This document shows, piece after piece, positions 8,059 through 16,320 of a DNA stretch of 64,000 nt. Location: positions 2,046,001-2,110,000 of the forward strand of contig NZ_BNEM01000001.1 of NCBI RefSeq assembly GCF_018327705.1, read 5' to 3'. The notes under the pieces were generated by a model. It searched no databases. It was not told the DNA's origin and worked only from the letters and a program-made list of their open reading frames with translations. Position 1 is the first letter of the stretch; every line of letters begins with the position of its first letter. The translations under genes and the position numbers were made by a program. The DNA is from Catellatospora sp. TT07R-123. Its GTDB lineage: Bacteria; Actinomycetota; Actinomycetes; Mycobacteriales; Micromonosporaceae.

Positions 8059-10116
8059 TCAGCTCAGGGTGAGGGCGGTGTCGTCGACGACGAACGAGGT
8101 CTGCAGGGAGGCATCCTCGGTACCGGTGAACTTCAGGGTCACCGTGGAGCCCGCGAACGACGTGAGGTCGACCGTGCGCAGCAGGTAGCCCGTGTTCTTG
8201 TTCAGGTTGGAGTACGACGCCACGGTGGTGGTGCCCGCCGTCACGGCCAGCTTGTCGTAAGCCGTCGTGGTGGAGGTCTCCGCGGTGTCGATGTGCAGGT
8301 AGTACGTGAGCGTGGCGTGGCAGCCGGCCGGGATCGTCACCGACTGCGACAGCGTGTCGGTGTGGGTCGCGCCGTAGCCGTTCAGCCACGCCTTGTACGA
8401 GCCGCCGTGGGCCGGCTGGCCCGCGTCGGTGGTGATGACGCCGGAGGTCTGCGTCCAGCTGACCGCACCCGACTCGAAGCCCGGGTTGAGCAGCTTCTGA
8501 CCGGTGCAGCTGCCGCTCGACGGGCTCGGGGCCGGGCTGGCCGACGCGCTCGGGCTCGGGGTGCCGCTGGTGCAGGTCGGGTCACCGGTCTGCGCCGGCA
8601 CGCTGACGCCGTTCCAGGCAGCCTTCGTGGCGTTGAACAGGCCGCAGGTGGCGTCCAGGTTCTTGGCCGCGGTCAGCGTCCAGGTGCGGTACTTCAGGTA
8701 CGAGCTGCTCGACGTCTTCATCAGCATCGCGTTGTACATGATCTTGATGGCGTTCTGGATGCCGACGCCGGTGATCGTGGTGCTGTTGCAGGTCGCGCTG
8801 GTCGGCTGCCCGTTGGTCGGGCTGGTGCCCTCCGCCAGCAGGTAGAACCAGTGGTTGCCGGGACCGGCCGCCGCGTGGACCTCCTCGCTGGGGATGCTGC
8901 TGGAGTAGCAGTTGTCGTCCCCGGCCAGCGACGGGTTGTACATGTAGCGGATCGGGCCGCTGCCGACCAGGTTGATCTCCTCGCCGACCTGGAAGTCCGG
9001 CGGGTCGTAGGCGGAGCCCTCGTTGGCGTACCACTCGGTCGCCGCGCCGAAGGTGTCGGCCACGAACTCCTGGGTGTTGCCGCCGGAGATGCCGCCGGGG
9101 GTGTTGTCGTCGATGCCGTGGCCCATCTCGTGACCGACCACGTCCATCGAGCTGATCCAGGCGCCGGCGGTGTTCTTGCCGATCTGCACCTGGGTGCCGT
9201 CGTAGTACGCGTTCTGGTCGTTGAGGCCGACCCGGATCGGCCACGCGCCGCCCGAGCCGTTCATGCCGTTGCGGCCCAGCCAGGAGCTGAGCATCGAGGC
9301 CTCGGTCTGGGCGGCGAACAGGGCGTCGACGCAGCCGGTCTCCCGGCTGGTCCCGACGCCGTTGCCCCAGGTGTCGGTCGACTTGCTGAACGTCGTGTTG
9401 GTGGCGGCGTCCTGGCAGGGCATGTTCGTGGGCGAGCTGCCCTGCAGCTTGTAGGTGCCACCAGACAGGGTGGTCTGCAGCGTCAGCGGGTTCGGGCCGT
9501 TGATGGCGCCGGTGCCGGTGCCGCGCGTGACGTGCTCGCGGGAGCCGAGGACGGTGCCGGTGAGGGCGTCGACGTACACGGTGAGGCGGCTGATGCCGTC
9601 CGCGCCGGTGCCGTTGACCGTGGTCGCCCAGGCCAGGCGCGGGCTCGCGCCGAGCGCGTGCACGACCAGCGAGGTGGCCTCGGTGCTGGCGACCGTCTTC
9701 AGCTGGGCCTGGGCGGTCTTCACCGCGGCGGCCTGGTTGACCTTGGGCAGCACGCCCAGGCCGGTGATGGTCTGCTCCTGCGCCACCGAGGACGCCTTGA
9801 GCGTGCCCGCGGCGTCAGTGACGAGCACGAAGTCGCCGCCGACGACCGGCAGGCCGCGGTAGGTCCGCTCGAACGGGACGTACTGCATGTTGCCCGACGA
9901 GATGACGCCCTTCTGAATGAACGCGTCGTCAGCACCCGCGTGCAGGTAGGCGGGGCGTGCGGCGACGAGGCTCGCGGCAGAGTTCGCAGCTGCGGCACGA
10001 GCCGTCTCCGGGGTCACCGGTGACGCGGCGGCGGGCGTGAACGCCATGGCGGTGGTCCCCGCCAACGCCATCGCCGTGGCCGTGAGGATCGCGCCCACGG
10101 CCGAACGTCGTGACAT
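8059..10116 (-). CDS. Secreted M4 (thermolysin-like) metallopeptidase with C-terminal beta-sandwich domain
   Basis: A 685-residue exported zinc protease. After the signal peptide comes a propeptide with an FTP-like segment (VPFERTYRGLPVVGGDFVLV) and a PepSY-like segment ending at LTVYVDALTGTVLGSREHV. The catalytic domain has HEMGH within DVVGHEMGHGIDD (zinc ligands and catalytic Glu), the third ligand Glu in NTQEFVADTFGA, and the transition-state His region GPGNHWFYLLAEG. A Ser/Pro linker joins a C-terminal domain starting LLNPGFESGAVSW, typical of exported actinomycete enzymes. Start chosen at MSRRSAVG; a GTG two codons earlier lies closer to GGAAGAGGG and is equally possible. It probably supplies amino nitrogen alongside the cellulases. 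Confidence 0.93.
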   Translation of the reverse strand: MSRRSAVGAILTATAMALAGTTAMAFTPAAASPVTPETARAAAANSAASLVAARPAYLHAGADDAFIQKGVISSGNMQYVPFERTYRGLPVVGGDFVLVTDAAGTLKASSVAQEQTITGLGVLPKVNQAAAVKTAQAQLKTVASTEATSLVVHALGASPRLAWATTVNGTGADGISRLTVYVDALTGTVLGSREHVTRGTGTGAINGPNPLTLQTTLSGGTYKLQGSSPTNMPCQDAATNTTFSKSTDTWGNGVGTSRETGCVDALFAAQTEASMLSSWLGRNGMNGSGGAWPIRVGLNDQNAYYDGTQVQIGKNTAGAWISSMDVVGHEMGHGIDDNTPGGISGGNTQEFVADTFGAATEWYANEGSAYDPPDFQVGEEINLVGSGPIRYMYNPSLAGDDNCYSSSIPSEEVHAAAGPGNHWFYLLAEGTSPTNGQPTSATCNSTTITGVGIQNAIKIMYNAMLMKTSSSSYLKYRTWTLTAAKNLDATCGLFNATKAAWNGVSVPAQTGDPTCTSGTPSPSASASPAPSPSSGSCTGQKLLNPGFESGAVSWTQTSGVITTDAGQPAHGGSYKAWLNGYGATHTDTLSQSVTIPAGCHATLTYYLHIDTAETSTTTAYDKLAVTAGTTTVASYSNLNKNTGYLLRTVDLTSFAGSTVTLKFTGTEDASLQTSFVVDDTALTLS

Positions 10117-10343
10117 TCTCACTTGTCCCTCTTCCTTGGAGGGTTGGGGTGTGACCCTCTCTTCCGGATCAGACATCCGGCGGATACGGCAGTACATGTA
10201 GCTGCCGCAGCCTGTTCGGATTGCCGACCCGAGGGTCCACCGTCCGTTTACATTGGCAGATTCCTATCAATGAACAACCACGCCGTCAATACCTGAAGAC
10301 TGTATTTCACAAGACCGACATCAGCGACCTGCGAATGGGCATG

Positions 10344-10374
10344 AAAAAGGGCTGCCGGTCGTCATCACGGCAGC
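10344..10374 (-). terminator. Intrinsic terminator closing the structured RNA candidate
   Basis: GCTGCCG and CGGCAGC (10351-10357, 10368-10374) form a stem with a 10-nt loop. On the minus strand it runs into CCCTTTTT. There is no minus-strand protein gene upstream that would need it, which supports a short untranslated transcript. Confidence 0.6.
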
Positions 10375-10518
10375 TCAGGGCCATACCGATAAGGGGGTAT
10401 GGCGAGTCGCACCGGCGCCTGGCCTCCGCTTTCGCGGGAACCGTGCGCCGGTGCCGCCATCAACCACTACGAAGCGTCCGGAACCGGATGCCCCCGGCTG
10501 CGGGCACCCGATTCCGGA
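10344..10518 (-). ncRNA. Candidate structured RNA or leader with four hairpins
   Basis: Read on the minus strand, four hairpins follow one another: a 17-bp stem with two mismatches (10518-10477), a 10-bp stem GCACCGGCGC/GCGCCGGTGC (10454-10409) enclosing CCGC-GAAA-GCGG with a GNRA tetraloop, a 7-bp stem CCATACC/GGTATGG (10402-10381), and a 7-bp stem followed by five U residues. The GNRA loop and the U tail exist only on the minus strand, which sets the direction. I do not recognise it as a known riboswitch class. It could be a small RNA or a terminating leader for the protease gene 228 nt further on. Confidence 0.4.
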
Positions 10519-10730
10519 CACGATTCACCCGTAAAACGCGCGGCGTCGAATGACCGGTCGGGGAGAGCGGATAATCGTGGTTCGCGCGTTTTCCGGGACG
10601 TCTTGTCGAAGGCTGGCAGCAGACTATGGCCGCCGAACCATGCCGATCAACAGCCTGGCCTGGCATTCTGGCGCCATCTTTACCCGGCGCCGGGGCGTCC
10701 GGATGTGACCTGAACCACGCAAGGTTGCCC

Positions 10731-10773
10731 GGTGCCTACGCGGTGCGACACTGTCGATCCGACAGTTGGCACC
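10731..10773. repeat. Nested inverted repeat just before the FMN riboswitch
   Basis: An inner perfect repeat ACTGTCGATCCGACAGT (10750-10766, 7-bp arms, 3-bp centre) lies within outer arms GGTGCC (10731-10736) and GGCACC (10768-10773). It directly precedes the riboswitch aptamer, so it could be an operator at the ribB promoter or a hairpin at the transcript start. No protein partner is evident. Confidence 0.45.
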
Positions 10774-10907
10774 TTGCGTACTCCGGGGTCGGTGAAACTC
10801 CGAACCGGCGGTCACAGTCCGCGAACCCGCACCTCCCCCGAGGGGCGGGCCGATCCGGTGGAATTCCGGAACCGACGGTAAAAGTCCGGATGAGAGGTAG
10901 TACGCGG
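10774..10907 (+). promoter_or_regulatory. FMN riboswitch (RFN element)
   Basis: All strongly conserved RFN blocks are present in order: GCGTACTCCGGGGTCGGTGA, then ACCGGCGGTCACAGTCCGCG, a variable hairpin (cctcccccgaggggcggg), TCCGGTGGAATTCCGGAACC, GACGGTAAAAGTCCGGATG, and AGAGGTAGTACGC closing stem P1 (GCGTAC 10776-10781 with GTACGC 10900-10905). It precedes ribB by about 220 nt. Binding of FMN is expected to reduce ribB expression; the segment 10908-11126 between aptamer and gene presumably holds the expression platform, but no clear terminator is visible, so translational control is more likely. Confidence 0.95.
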
Positions 10908-11126
10908 CAGGCGCTGCTGTGCGGTGCGCTGTGCGCGTACCGCCCGGCTGCCGCCTGTCACCCGGATCTGCAGGCGCGCGACGGCCGCGGGAGCGATCCG
11001 GTATCCCTCCCCCGCCCCGCGCGTTGACGGATCGGCCGTCCGTGCGCGCGCACGGCGGCGATCGCCGTCATGCCTTCGGTACGACGGCGGGGCACCGCGC
11101 CCCGCCCGACGCCAGAGGGAGAACAC

Positions 11127-11765
11127 ATGTCACACGCCGTACTCGACACCGCCGCCACCGCCACCGCGGTAGAGCGCGCCCTGCGGGCCTTCGCCCGGGG
11201 CGGGTTCGTGCTGGTGTTCGATCGCGAGTCCCGCGAGAACGAGGGCGATCTGATGATCGCCGCCGAGCACCTCGACGAGGCCGCACTGCGGTTCATGCTC
11301 GACCACACCGCCGGGGTGATCTGCGTGGCCGTCACGCCGCAGATCGCCGACCGGCTGAACCTGCACCCGATGGTCGAGCCGAACACCGGCCTGCACGACA
11401 CCGCGTTCACGGTCTCGGTGGACCTGGCCGCGGGCACCAGCACCGGCATCTCCGTCGGCGACCGGACCCTGACCATCCGCGCCCTGGCCGACGCCGCCAC
11501 CGGACCCGGCGACCTCGCCCGGCCCGGCCACGTGTTCCCGATCCGCGCGGTCGAGGGCGGCGTGCTGGCCCGCGACGGCCACACCGAGGCCGGGGTGGAC
11601 CTGTCGCTGCTGTGCGGCCTGTCCGGCGCCACCGCGATCTGCGAGGTCGTCCGCCCCGACTGGACGATGGCCCGGCTGGACGACCTGGTGGCGCTGGCCG
11701 AGCGCTTCGACCTGCCCATGATCTCGGTCCAGGACCTGATCGACCACCGCGCCCGCCGCGCCTAG
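11127..11765 (+). CDS. ribB: 3,4-dihydroxy-2-butanone 4-phosphate synthase
   Basis: A 212-residue enzyme converting ribulose 5-phosphate to 3,4-dihydroxy-2-butanone 4-phosphate plus formate, the source of the xylene-ring carbons of riboflavin. Family motifs are DRESRENEGDLM (metal and substrate binding acidic cluster), HTAGVICVA, TAFTVSVDLAAGTSTGIS and RPGHVFPI. It is the monofunctional form: the protein ends at HRARRA without the GTP cyclohydrolase II domain that many actinobacterial homologues carry. ATG at 11127 has GAGGGAG 6 nt upstream. The gene stands alone downstream of an FMN riboswitch, apart from any other rib gene in the window. Confidence 0.95.
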   Translation: MSHAVLDTAATATAVERALRAFARGGFVLVFDRESRENEGDLMIAAEHLDEAALRFMLDHTAGVICVAVTPQIADRLNLHPMVEPNTGLHDTAFTVSVDLAAGTSTGISVGDRTLTIRALADAATGPGDLARPGHVFPIRAVEGGVLARDGHTEAGVDLSLLCGLSGATAICEVVRPDWTMARLDDLVALAERFDLPMISVQDLIDHRARRA

Positions 11766-11838
11766 TCCCGCCGGCCCGGCACGCAGGTGCGCACGGGAGC
11801 GTATCCACCGCGGCCGGGCCGGATTCCATCATGGACGC

Positions 11839-12693
11839 ATGCCGACCGTGCCCGTCGACCCCGCCCAGTGGGACCTGGCCCGCCGCGCCCTGACCGAGGC
11901 GGTCGAGCGCGTCGTCGCGCTGGCGCAGGCCCACCCGCCGCACATCATGGTCACCGCGGACTGGAACATCGCCGACACCGTGGCCCACCTGGTCAGCCTG
12001 ATGCGGCTGGACGAGGTGCTGGTCCAGGGCCAGACCCCCGACGTCCTGCTGCCGGGCGCGCTGGCGGCGGTCGACGCCACCAACGTGGACACCGTCGCCG
12101 ATCTCAACCGCGTGGTGCTCGACCGGTTCCCCGAGCGCGACGTCGCCGCGTCCTGCCGCGAGCTGCGCGAATCGGCCCAGCGGATGCTGGCCCTGGCCGG
12201 CCGGCGCGACCCGGCCGACCAGGTGAGCTGGCTGGGCGCCGCCCGGCTGTCGATCGGCGGGCTGGTCGCGCACATGGTCAACGAGCTGGTGGTGCACGGC
12301 TGGGACATCGCGCGGGCCACGCGTACGCCGTGGCCGATGGACCCGCACGCGGCCGGGCTGTTCTTCGACCTGTTCCTGCTCGGAGTGACCAGGGCCGGGT
12401 ACGGCAACCTGCTGGAGCACGGCGCCCCGGTGCGCCCGGGACGCATCGCCGTCGACTTCCGCTCCGACTACACGACCCCGGCGATGCTGGTGCTCACCGA
12501 CGGCCACGTCACCGCCGAGGACCCCGATCCGCGCGCCGACGTGCGGCTCACCTTCGACCCGCCGACGCTGAACCTGATGCTGTTCGGGCGGGTCAGCAAG
12601 CCCCGGGCGGCCCTGACCGGCAAGGTCAGGCTCGGTGGCCGCCGCCCGTGGCTGCTGCCCGCCTTCATGCGCACCATGCACCTGCCGTCCTGA
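11839..12693 (+). CDS. Maleylpyruvate isomerase family mycothiol-dependent enzyme
   Basis: A 284-residue cytosolic protein with the MDMPI/DinB-like four-helix domain in the N-terminal two thirds ([18 protein letters not shown] and [19 protein letters not shown] carry the His/Glu/His metal-binding residues) and a C-terminal SCP2-like lipid-binding fold ([34 protein letters not shown]). Family members use mycothiol, the actinobacterial thiol, as cofactor in isomerase or transferase reactions. The actual substrate here is unknown. It is not in an operon; it lies between ribB and the convergent otsA gene. Confidence 0.85.
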   Translation: MPTVPVDPAQWDLARRALTEAVERVVALAQAHPPHIMVTADWNIADTVAHLVSLMRLDEVLVQGQTPDVLLPGALAAVDATNVDTVADLNRVVLDRFPERDVAASCRELRESAQRMLALAGRRDPADQVSWLGAARLSIGGLVAHMVNELVVHGWDIARATRTPWPMDPHAAGLFFDLFLLGVTRAGYGNLLEHGAPVRPGRIAVDFRSDYTTPAMLVLTDGHVTAEDPDPRADVRLTFDPPTLNLMLFGRVSKPRAALTGKVRLGGRRPWLLPAFMRTMHLPS

Positions 12694-12735
12694 GCACGGC
12701 CGCCTTCGCCGTACCGCACGGGGGCCAGGCGCCGG

Positions 12736-14133
12736 TCACCGGCCGGCGCTGGCGGCCTCCAGTGCGGTCAGGTACGACCGCGCCCAGGCTTGTATGTCGT
12801 GCTCGCGCAGGTGTGCCCGCATCTGCACCATCGCCTCGTTCGGCTCGGTGGCGTCGGCCTCCAGCGCCTCGATCAGCGTGTCCTTGAGCCCTTCGACGTC
12901 GTGCGGGTTGACCAGGTACGCCTGCGTCAGCTCCGCCGCGGCCCCGGCGAACTCGCTGAGCAGCAGCGCGCCGCACTCGTCGACCCGGGCGGCGACGAAC
13001 TCCTTGGCGACCAGGTTCATGCCGTCGCGCAGCGGGGTGACCGCCATGACGTCGGCGGCCCGGTAGAGCGCGGCCAGCTCGGTGCGGTCGAAGACCTGGC
13101 TGAGGTAGTGGACCGCGGCCACGCCGAGGCGGCCGAAGTCGCCGTTGATCCGGCCGACCTCCCGCTCGACCCGGTCGCGCAGCTGCCGGTACTGCTGGAC
13201 CCGCTCGCGGCTGGGGACCGCGACCTGCACCAGCACCGTCTCCGGCGCCTTCAGCCGGCCGTCGGTCAGCAGCTCCCGGTATGCCTTGAGCCGGTGCTCG
13301 ATGCCCTTGGTGTAGTCGAGGCGGTCGACGCTGAGGATGACCCGCTGCGGGCTGCCCAGGTCGGAGCGCAGCTTGGCGGCCTGGCGCACCACGTCGTCGC
13401 GGCGGGCCAGCGCCTCCATCTCGGCCGTGTCGATCGAGACGGGGAACGCGCCGGTGTGCACGGTGCGCCCGTCGATCTCGATGCGGTGCTCGTCGGGCGT
13501 CACGCCGAGCACCTTCGCGGCGAGCTGGTGGAAGTTGTGGACGGCGTGGCTGCGCTGGAAGCCGACCAGGTCGGCGCCGAGCATGCCGCGCAGCAGCTCC
13601 GCCCGGCGCGGCAGCTGCATGAACAGCTCCGGCGGCGGGAACGGCACGTGCAGGAAGAAGCCGATGCGCAGGTCGGGTCGCTGGGCGCGCAGCATCGCGG
13701 GCACCAGCTGCAGGTGGTAGTCCTGCACCCAGACGACCGCGCCGTGAGCGGCGACGCGGGCGGCGGCATCGGCGTAGCGCTGGTTGACCCGCTGGTACGC
13801 CTCCCACCAGCGGCGGTGGTGCACGGCCGGTTCGACCGCGTCGTGGTAGAGCGGCCACAGGGTCGAGTTGGCGAAGCCCTCGTAGTGGTCGCGGAAGTCC
13901 TCCTCGGACAGCTCGACCGGCACGAGGTGCACGCCGTCGACGTCGGGCAGTGCGGGGCTCGGCCCGGGGATGCCGCCCCAGCCGATCCAGGTGGCGGGCT
14001 TGTTGCTCAGCACGGGGTGCAGCGCGCCGCCGAGCCCGCCGGGGCTGCGGCGCCACTCGAAGACCCCCTCGGAGGCACCGGTGTCATTGACGGGAAGGCG
14101 GCTGGCGACCACGACGAGTGAGGCGTCCCGCAT
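12736..14133 (-). CDS. otsA: Trehalose-6-phosphate synthase (GT20)
   Basis: A 465-residue glycosyltransferase making trehalose 6-phosphate from UDP- or GDP-glucose and glucose 6-phosphate. Features: N-terminal [10 protein letters not shown] with the [10 protein letters not shown] loop, [12 protein letters not shown], the [10 protein letters not shown] region, [15 protein letters not shown], and the nucleotide-sugar site [16 protein letters not shown]. Start at MRDASL has AAGGGG 8 nt upstream. No otsB phosphatase is adjacent, so the second step must be encoded elsewhere. Trehalose accumulates in spores and under osmotic stress. The 299-bp gap between this gene and the stress-protein gene upstream (14134-14432) holds no recognisable feature. 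Confidence 0.95.
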   Translation of the reverse strand: MRDASLVVVASRLPVNDTGASEGVFEWRRSPGGLGGALHPVLSNKPATWIGWGGIPGPSPALPDVDGVHLVPVELSEEDFRDHYEGFANSTLWPLYHDAVEPAVHHRRWWEAYQRVNQRYADAAARVAAHGAVVWVQDYHLQLVPAMLRAQRPDLRIGFFLHVPFPPPELFMQLPRRAELLRGMLGADLVGFQRSHAVHNFHQLAAKVLGVTPDEHRIEIDGRTVHTGAFPVSIDTAEMEALARRDDVVRQAAKLRSDLGSPQRVILSVDRLDYTKGIEHRLKAYRELLTDGRLKAPETVLVQVAVPSRERVQQYRQLRDRVEREVGRINGDFGRLGVAAVHYLSQVFDRTELAALYRAADVMAVTPLRDGMNLVAKEFVAARVDECGALLLSEFAGAAAELTQAYLVNPHDVEGLKDTLIEALEADATEPNEAMVQMRAHLREHDIQAWARSYLTALEAASAGR

Positions 14134-14432
14134 GGGGTGACCCCTTTCGGAGCTTTCGCTGATATGAGAAGGTTCGCACGACTGTGTATCAATGACCGAG
14201 TCCCGCGAACTTGTATCAACCAAAAGTTACGTGGCGATTACAGCAAGCACATACTTTCACTCTGGTGGGTCTGCGGATAGCAGCCGTTGGGACAGTTCGC
14301 GCCATACCCGGGTGGGGGCGCGACTACACGGTGGACCAGGGTATTCGCCAGCTCCGATGGCTTGTGGCCCGGCGGCGGGGGCGTTGGCCTTTCAGGATAC
14401 GCCCAGCCGCCGGGCTGTCACACCAGGTAGGG

Positions 14433-15260
14433 TCAGCTCGGGACTGTCGCGATGGGACGGTGCCAGTCGCGCAGCAGCTCACGCGGGACAGGCCAGGAGG
14501 GTGACCAGCGGCTCTGCGGGCCGTCCAGCACCATCAGCCGGGCGTCGGCGAGCACCGGCACATGCGCTGCCTGGTCGGCGTCACCCAACGTGACCTGCCT
14601 CACAGCCACCTGCGGATGGTCCTGCGCGACCCGGCGCACCGCGCCGGAGAACGCGTCGGCGCTGTCGCGGTCCTGCCACACCCGGCAGGCCAGCACGTCC
14701 ACGCCGTACGCGGCGGCCTCCTCGAACGCGAACGACAGCGCCGGGCCGGGCACCCGCGACCCGGCGGCGGCCACCACCACCGGCCCGCGCCGGTCGCCCG
14801 GCGCCACGGACGGCACCGCGGCGTTGGCCGCCAGCACCGGGCGGCCCGCCCGGCGGGCCAGGCGCACCCCGGCGGCCCGGCGCGACGGCAGCGCCAACCG
14901 CCGGTCGGTCCCGCCGACCACCAGCATCGCCGCCGACGGGGCGGCCCCGGCCAGCGCCTGCGGCAGCGAGCTCTGCGTGGCGCGCAGCCATACCGCCACC
15001 TCCGGGAACCGCTGCCGCACGGCCGCGGCCGCGGCCTGGGCGGCCTGCTCGTCGTCGTTGGCCGAGTGCCAGAACGAGGCGGGGTAGGGCGCCATCGAGG
15101 TGGGGTGGGTCCACGCCATCGGGTCGCGGCGGTAGACCAGGCACAGCGGCAGGCTGCGGGCCGCCGCCTCGGCGGCCGCCAGTTCCAGCGCCGAGCGGCC
15201 CGGACGGCTGTCGTCGTAGCCCACCAGCACGGGCGGGTTGGTCAGGTCTGCGGTCGTCAT
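14433..15260 (-). CDS. Universal stress protein with two UspA domains
   Basis: A 275-residue cytosolic protein with two tandem UspA folds. The first begins PPVLVGYDDSRPGRSALELA and ends with the nucleotide-loop pattern VVGGTDRRLALPSRR followed by the buried strand RPVLAANAAVP. The second begins GPVVVAAAGSRVPGPAL and has lost the Gly-rich loop, so probably only the first domain binds ATP. Two-domain Usp proteins in actinobacteria are typically induced in hypoxia or stationary phase. Its start codon overlaps the stop of the small upstream gene (ATGA), so the two are co-translated. Confidence 0.88.
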   Translation of the reverse strand: MTTADLTNPPVLVGYDDSRPGRSALELAAAEAAARSLPLCLVYRRDPMAWTHPTSMAPYPASFWHSANDDEQAAQAAAAAVRQRFPEVAVWLRATQSSLPQALAGAAPSAAMLVVGGTDRRLALPSRRAAGVRLARRAGRPVLAANAAVPSVAPGDRRGPVVVAAAGSRVPGPALSFAFEEAAAYGVDVLACRVWQDRDSADAFSGAVRRVAQDHPQVAVRQVTLGDADQAAHVPVLADARLMVLDGPQSRWSPSWPVPRELLRDWHRPIATVPS

Positions 15261-15484
15261 CGTGATACCCCCGAATCCGTCGCGGTCTGCGGCCGGCGCA
15301 ACCAGCGCACGACCGCGTCCACGACGTCGGTCTCGAATGTCGCGGCCAGTTCGCGCGCCGTAGCCTCCGCATCGCGGGACACCGCCGAGTTGATCCGCTC
15401 GGCGTACGCGGCGCGCAGCCGCATGAGTGCGGGCGTCATCGCCCGGTCCAGCTCCAGCTCAGACAACTGTGGGTAGTCATCCAT
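15257..15484 (-). CDS. Small conserved-looking protein upstream of Usp
   Basis: A 75-residue, mostly helical and charged protein (MDDYPQLSELELDRAMTPAL at its N-terminus; RDAEATARELAATFETDVVD mid-protein). I do not recognise its family. The case for it being a gene is the 4-nt ATGA overlap with the Usp gene, sensible amino-acid composition, and codon third positions rich in G and C as in neighbours. A regulatory or stability partner of Usp is conceivable but not shown by the sequence. Confidence 0.6.
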   Translation of the reverse strand: MDDYPQLSELELDRAMTPALMRLRAAYAERINSAVSRDAEATARELAATFETDVVDAVVRWLRRPQTATDSGVSR

Positions 15485-15588
15485 GAGCTCAGCGTGAACA
15501 CACGACGTTACCGCAGGATCACCGGCCGCGCAGGGGCCGGTTAACGGTCGTCACACCAGTTTCCGCAGGCCCGCCCGGCGCGGCGTGA

Positions 15589-16260
15589 TCAGCGGCCCAG
15601 ATCGCCGGAACGGTAGTGGCGGCGGCACAGGACCTGGTACCGGACCTCGGCCGGATCGGCCGCGGCCGTGTCCCCGATCACCACCTGGGCGCCCTCCCGC
15701 GCCACCACGCCGTCGACGATGCGCGCGTTGAGCAGGCCCTCCCGGCCGCACCAGCACAGCACCTCGACCTGGAGCCGGTGCACCTCGTCGGCCAGCTCGA
15801 ACAGCCGCCGCGCGGCCGGGAACAGGTGCGAGCGGAAGTCCGAGGCCAGGCCGAAGGCGTACACGTCGACGTCGTACCCGTCGACCAGGTCGGCCAGCTG
15901 CTCGATCTGCGCCACCGTGTAGAAGCAGGCCTCGTCGCAGATCAGGTAGTCGATGCGGGCGCCGGTGGACCACTCCTTGCGCACCAGGTCGACCAGGTCG
16001 AGGTCGTCGGTCACCTCGACGGCGGTGTGCGCGAGCCCGATCCGCGTGGTGACCTGCGGCCCCATCGAGCGGTCGTTGCGGGTCAGCACCAGGCCCCGGC
16101 GGCCCTGCCGGCCGTGGTTGTGGTCCATCTGGAGCGCCAGCGTGGACTTGCCGCAGTCCATCGGGCCCCAGAAGAACTTCAGGGCGGCCCCGTGGCGCAG
16201 CCGACCGTCACCGGCGGCGTTGCAACTCGGAGCGGGGGATGGCGCGTCGGCAGAGGTCAC
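15589..16260 (-). CDS. tdk: Thymidine kinase (type II/TK1-like)
   Basis: A 223-residue salvage enzyme that phosphorylates thymidine with ATP. The P-loop GPMDCGKST is near residue 34, the Walker-B-like LICDEACFYT in mid-protein, the lasso-domain zinc site is formed by CWCGRE and CRRHY, and the substrate-side segment AFGLASDF is present. Two GTG starts are possible; the one at 16260 was chosen because TAGGCT lies 8 nt before it, the leaderless pattern seen at several genes here. The upstream GTG (16287) would add nine residues that are not family-like. Confidence 0.88.
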   Translation of the reverse strand: MTSADAPSPAPSCNAAGDGRLRHGAALKFFWGPMDCGKSTLALQMDHNHGRQGRRGLVLTRNDRSMGPQVTTRIGLAHTAVEVTDDLDLVDLVRKEWSTGARIDYLICDEACFYTVAQIEQLADLVDGYDVDVYAFGLASDFRSHLFPAARRLFELADEVHRLQVEVLCWCGREGLLNARIVDGVVAREGAQVVIGDTAAADPAEVRYQVLCRRHYRSGDLGR

Positions 16261-16320
16261 GGTGGGGCAGCCTAACCGCTGGCCCACCGTGACCGGGAAT
16301 CCATGAATGCAGGTGCAGCA

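Noticed and set aside
15493..15560. Imperfect inverted repeat around CGACGTTACCG and CGGTTAACGGTCG
   Set aside because: Pairing has several mismatches and no second copy or position that suggests function.
16261..16287. Upstream GTG as thymidine kinase start
   Set aside because: It lies upstream of the TAGGCT box that fits a leaderless start at 16260 and would add residues not seen in the family.
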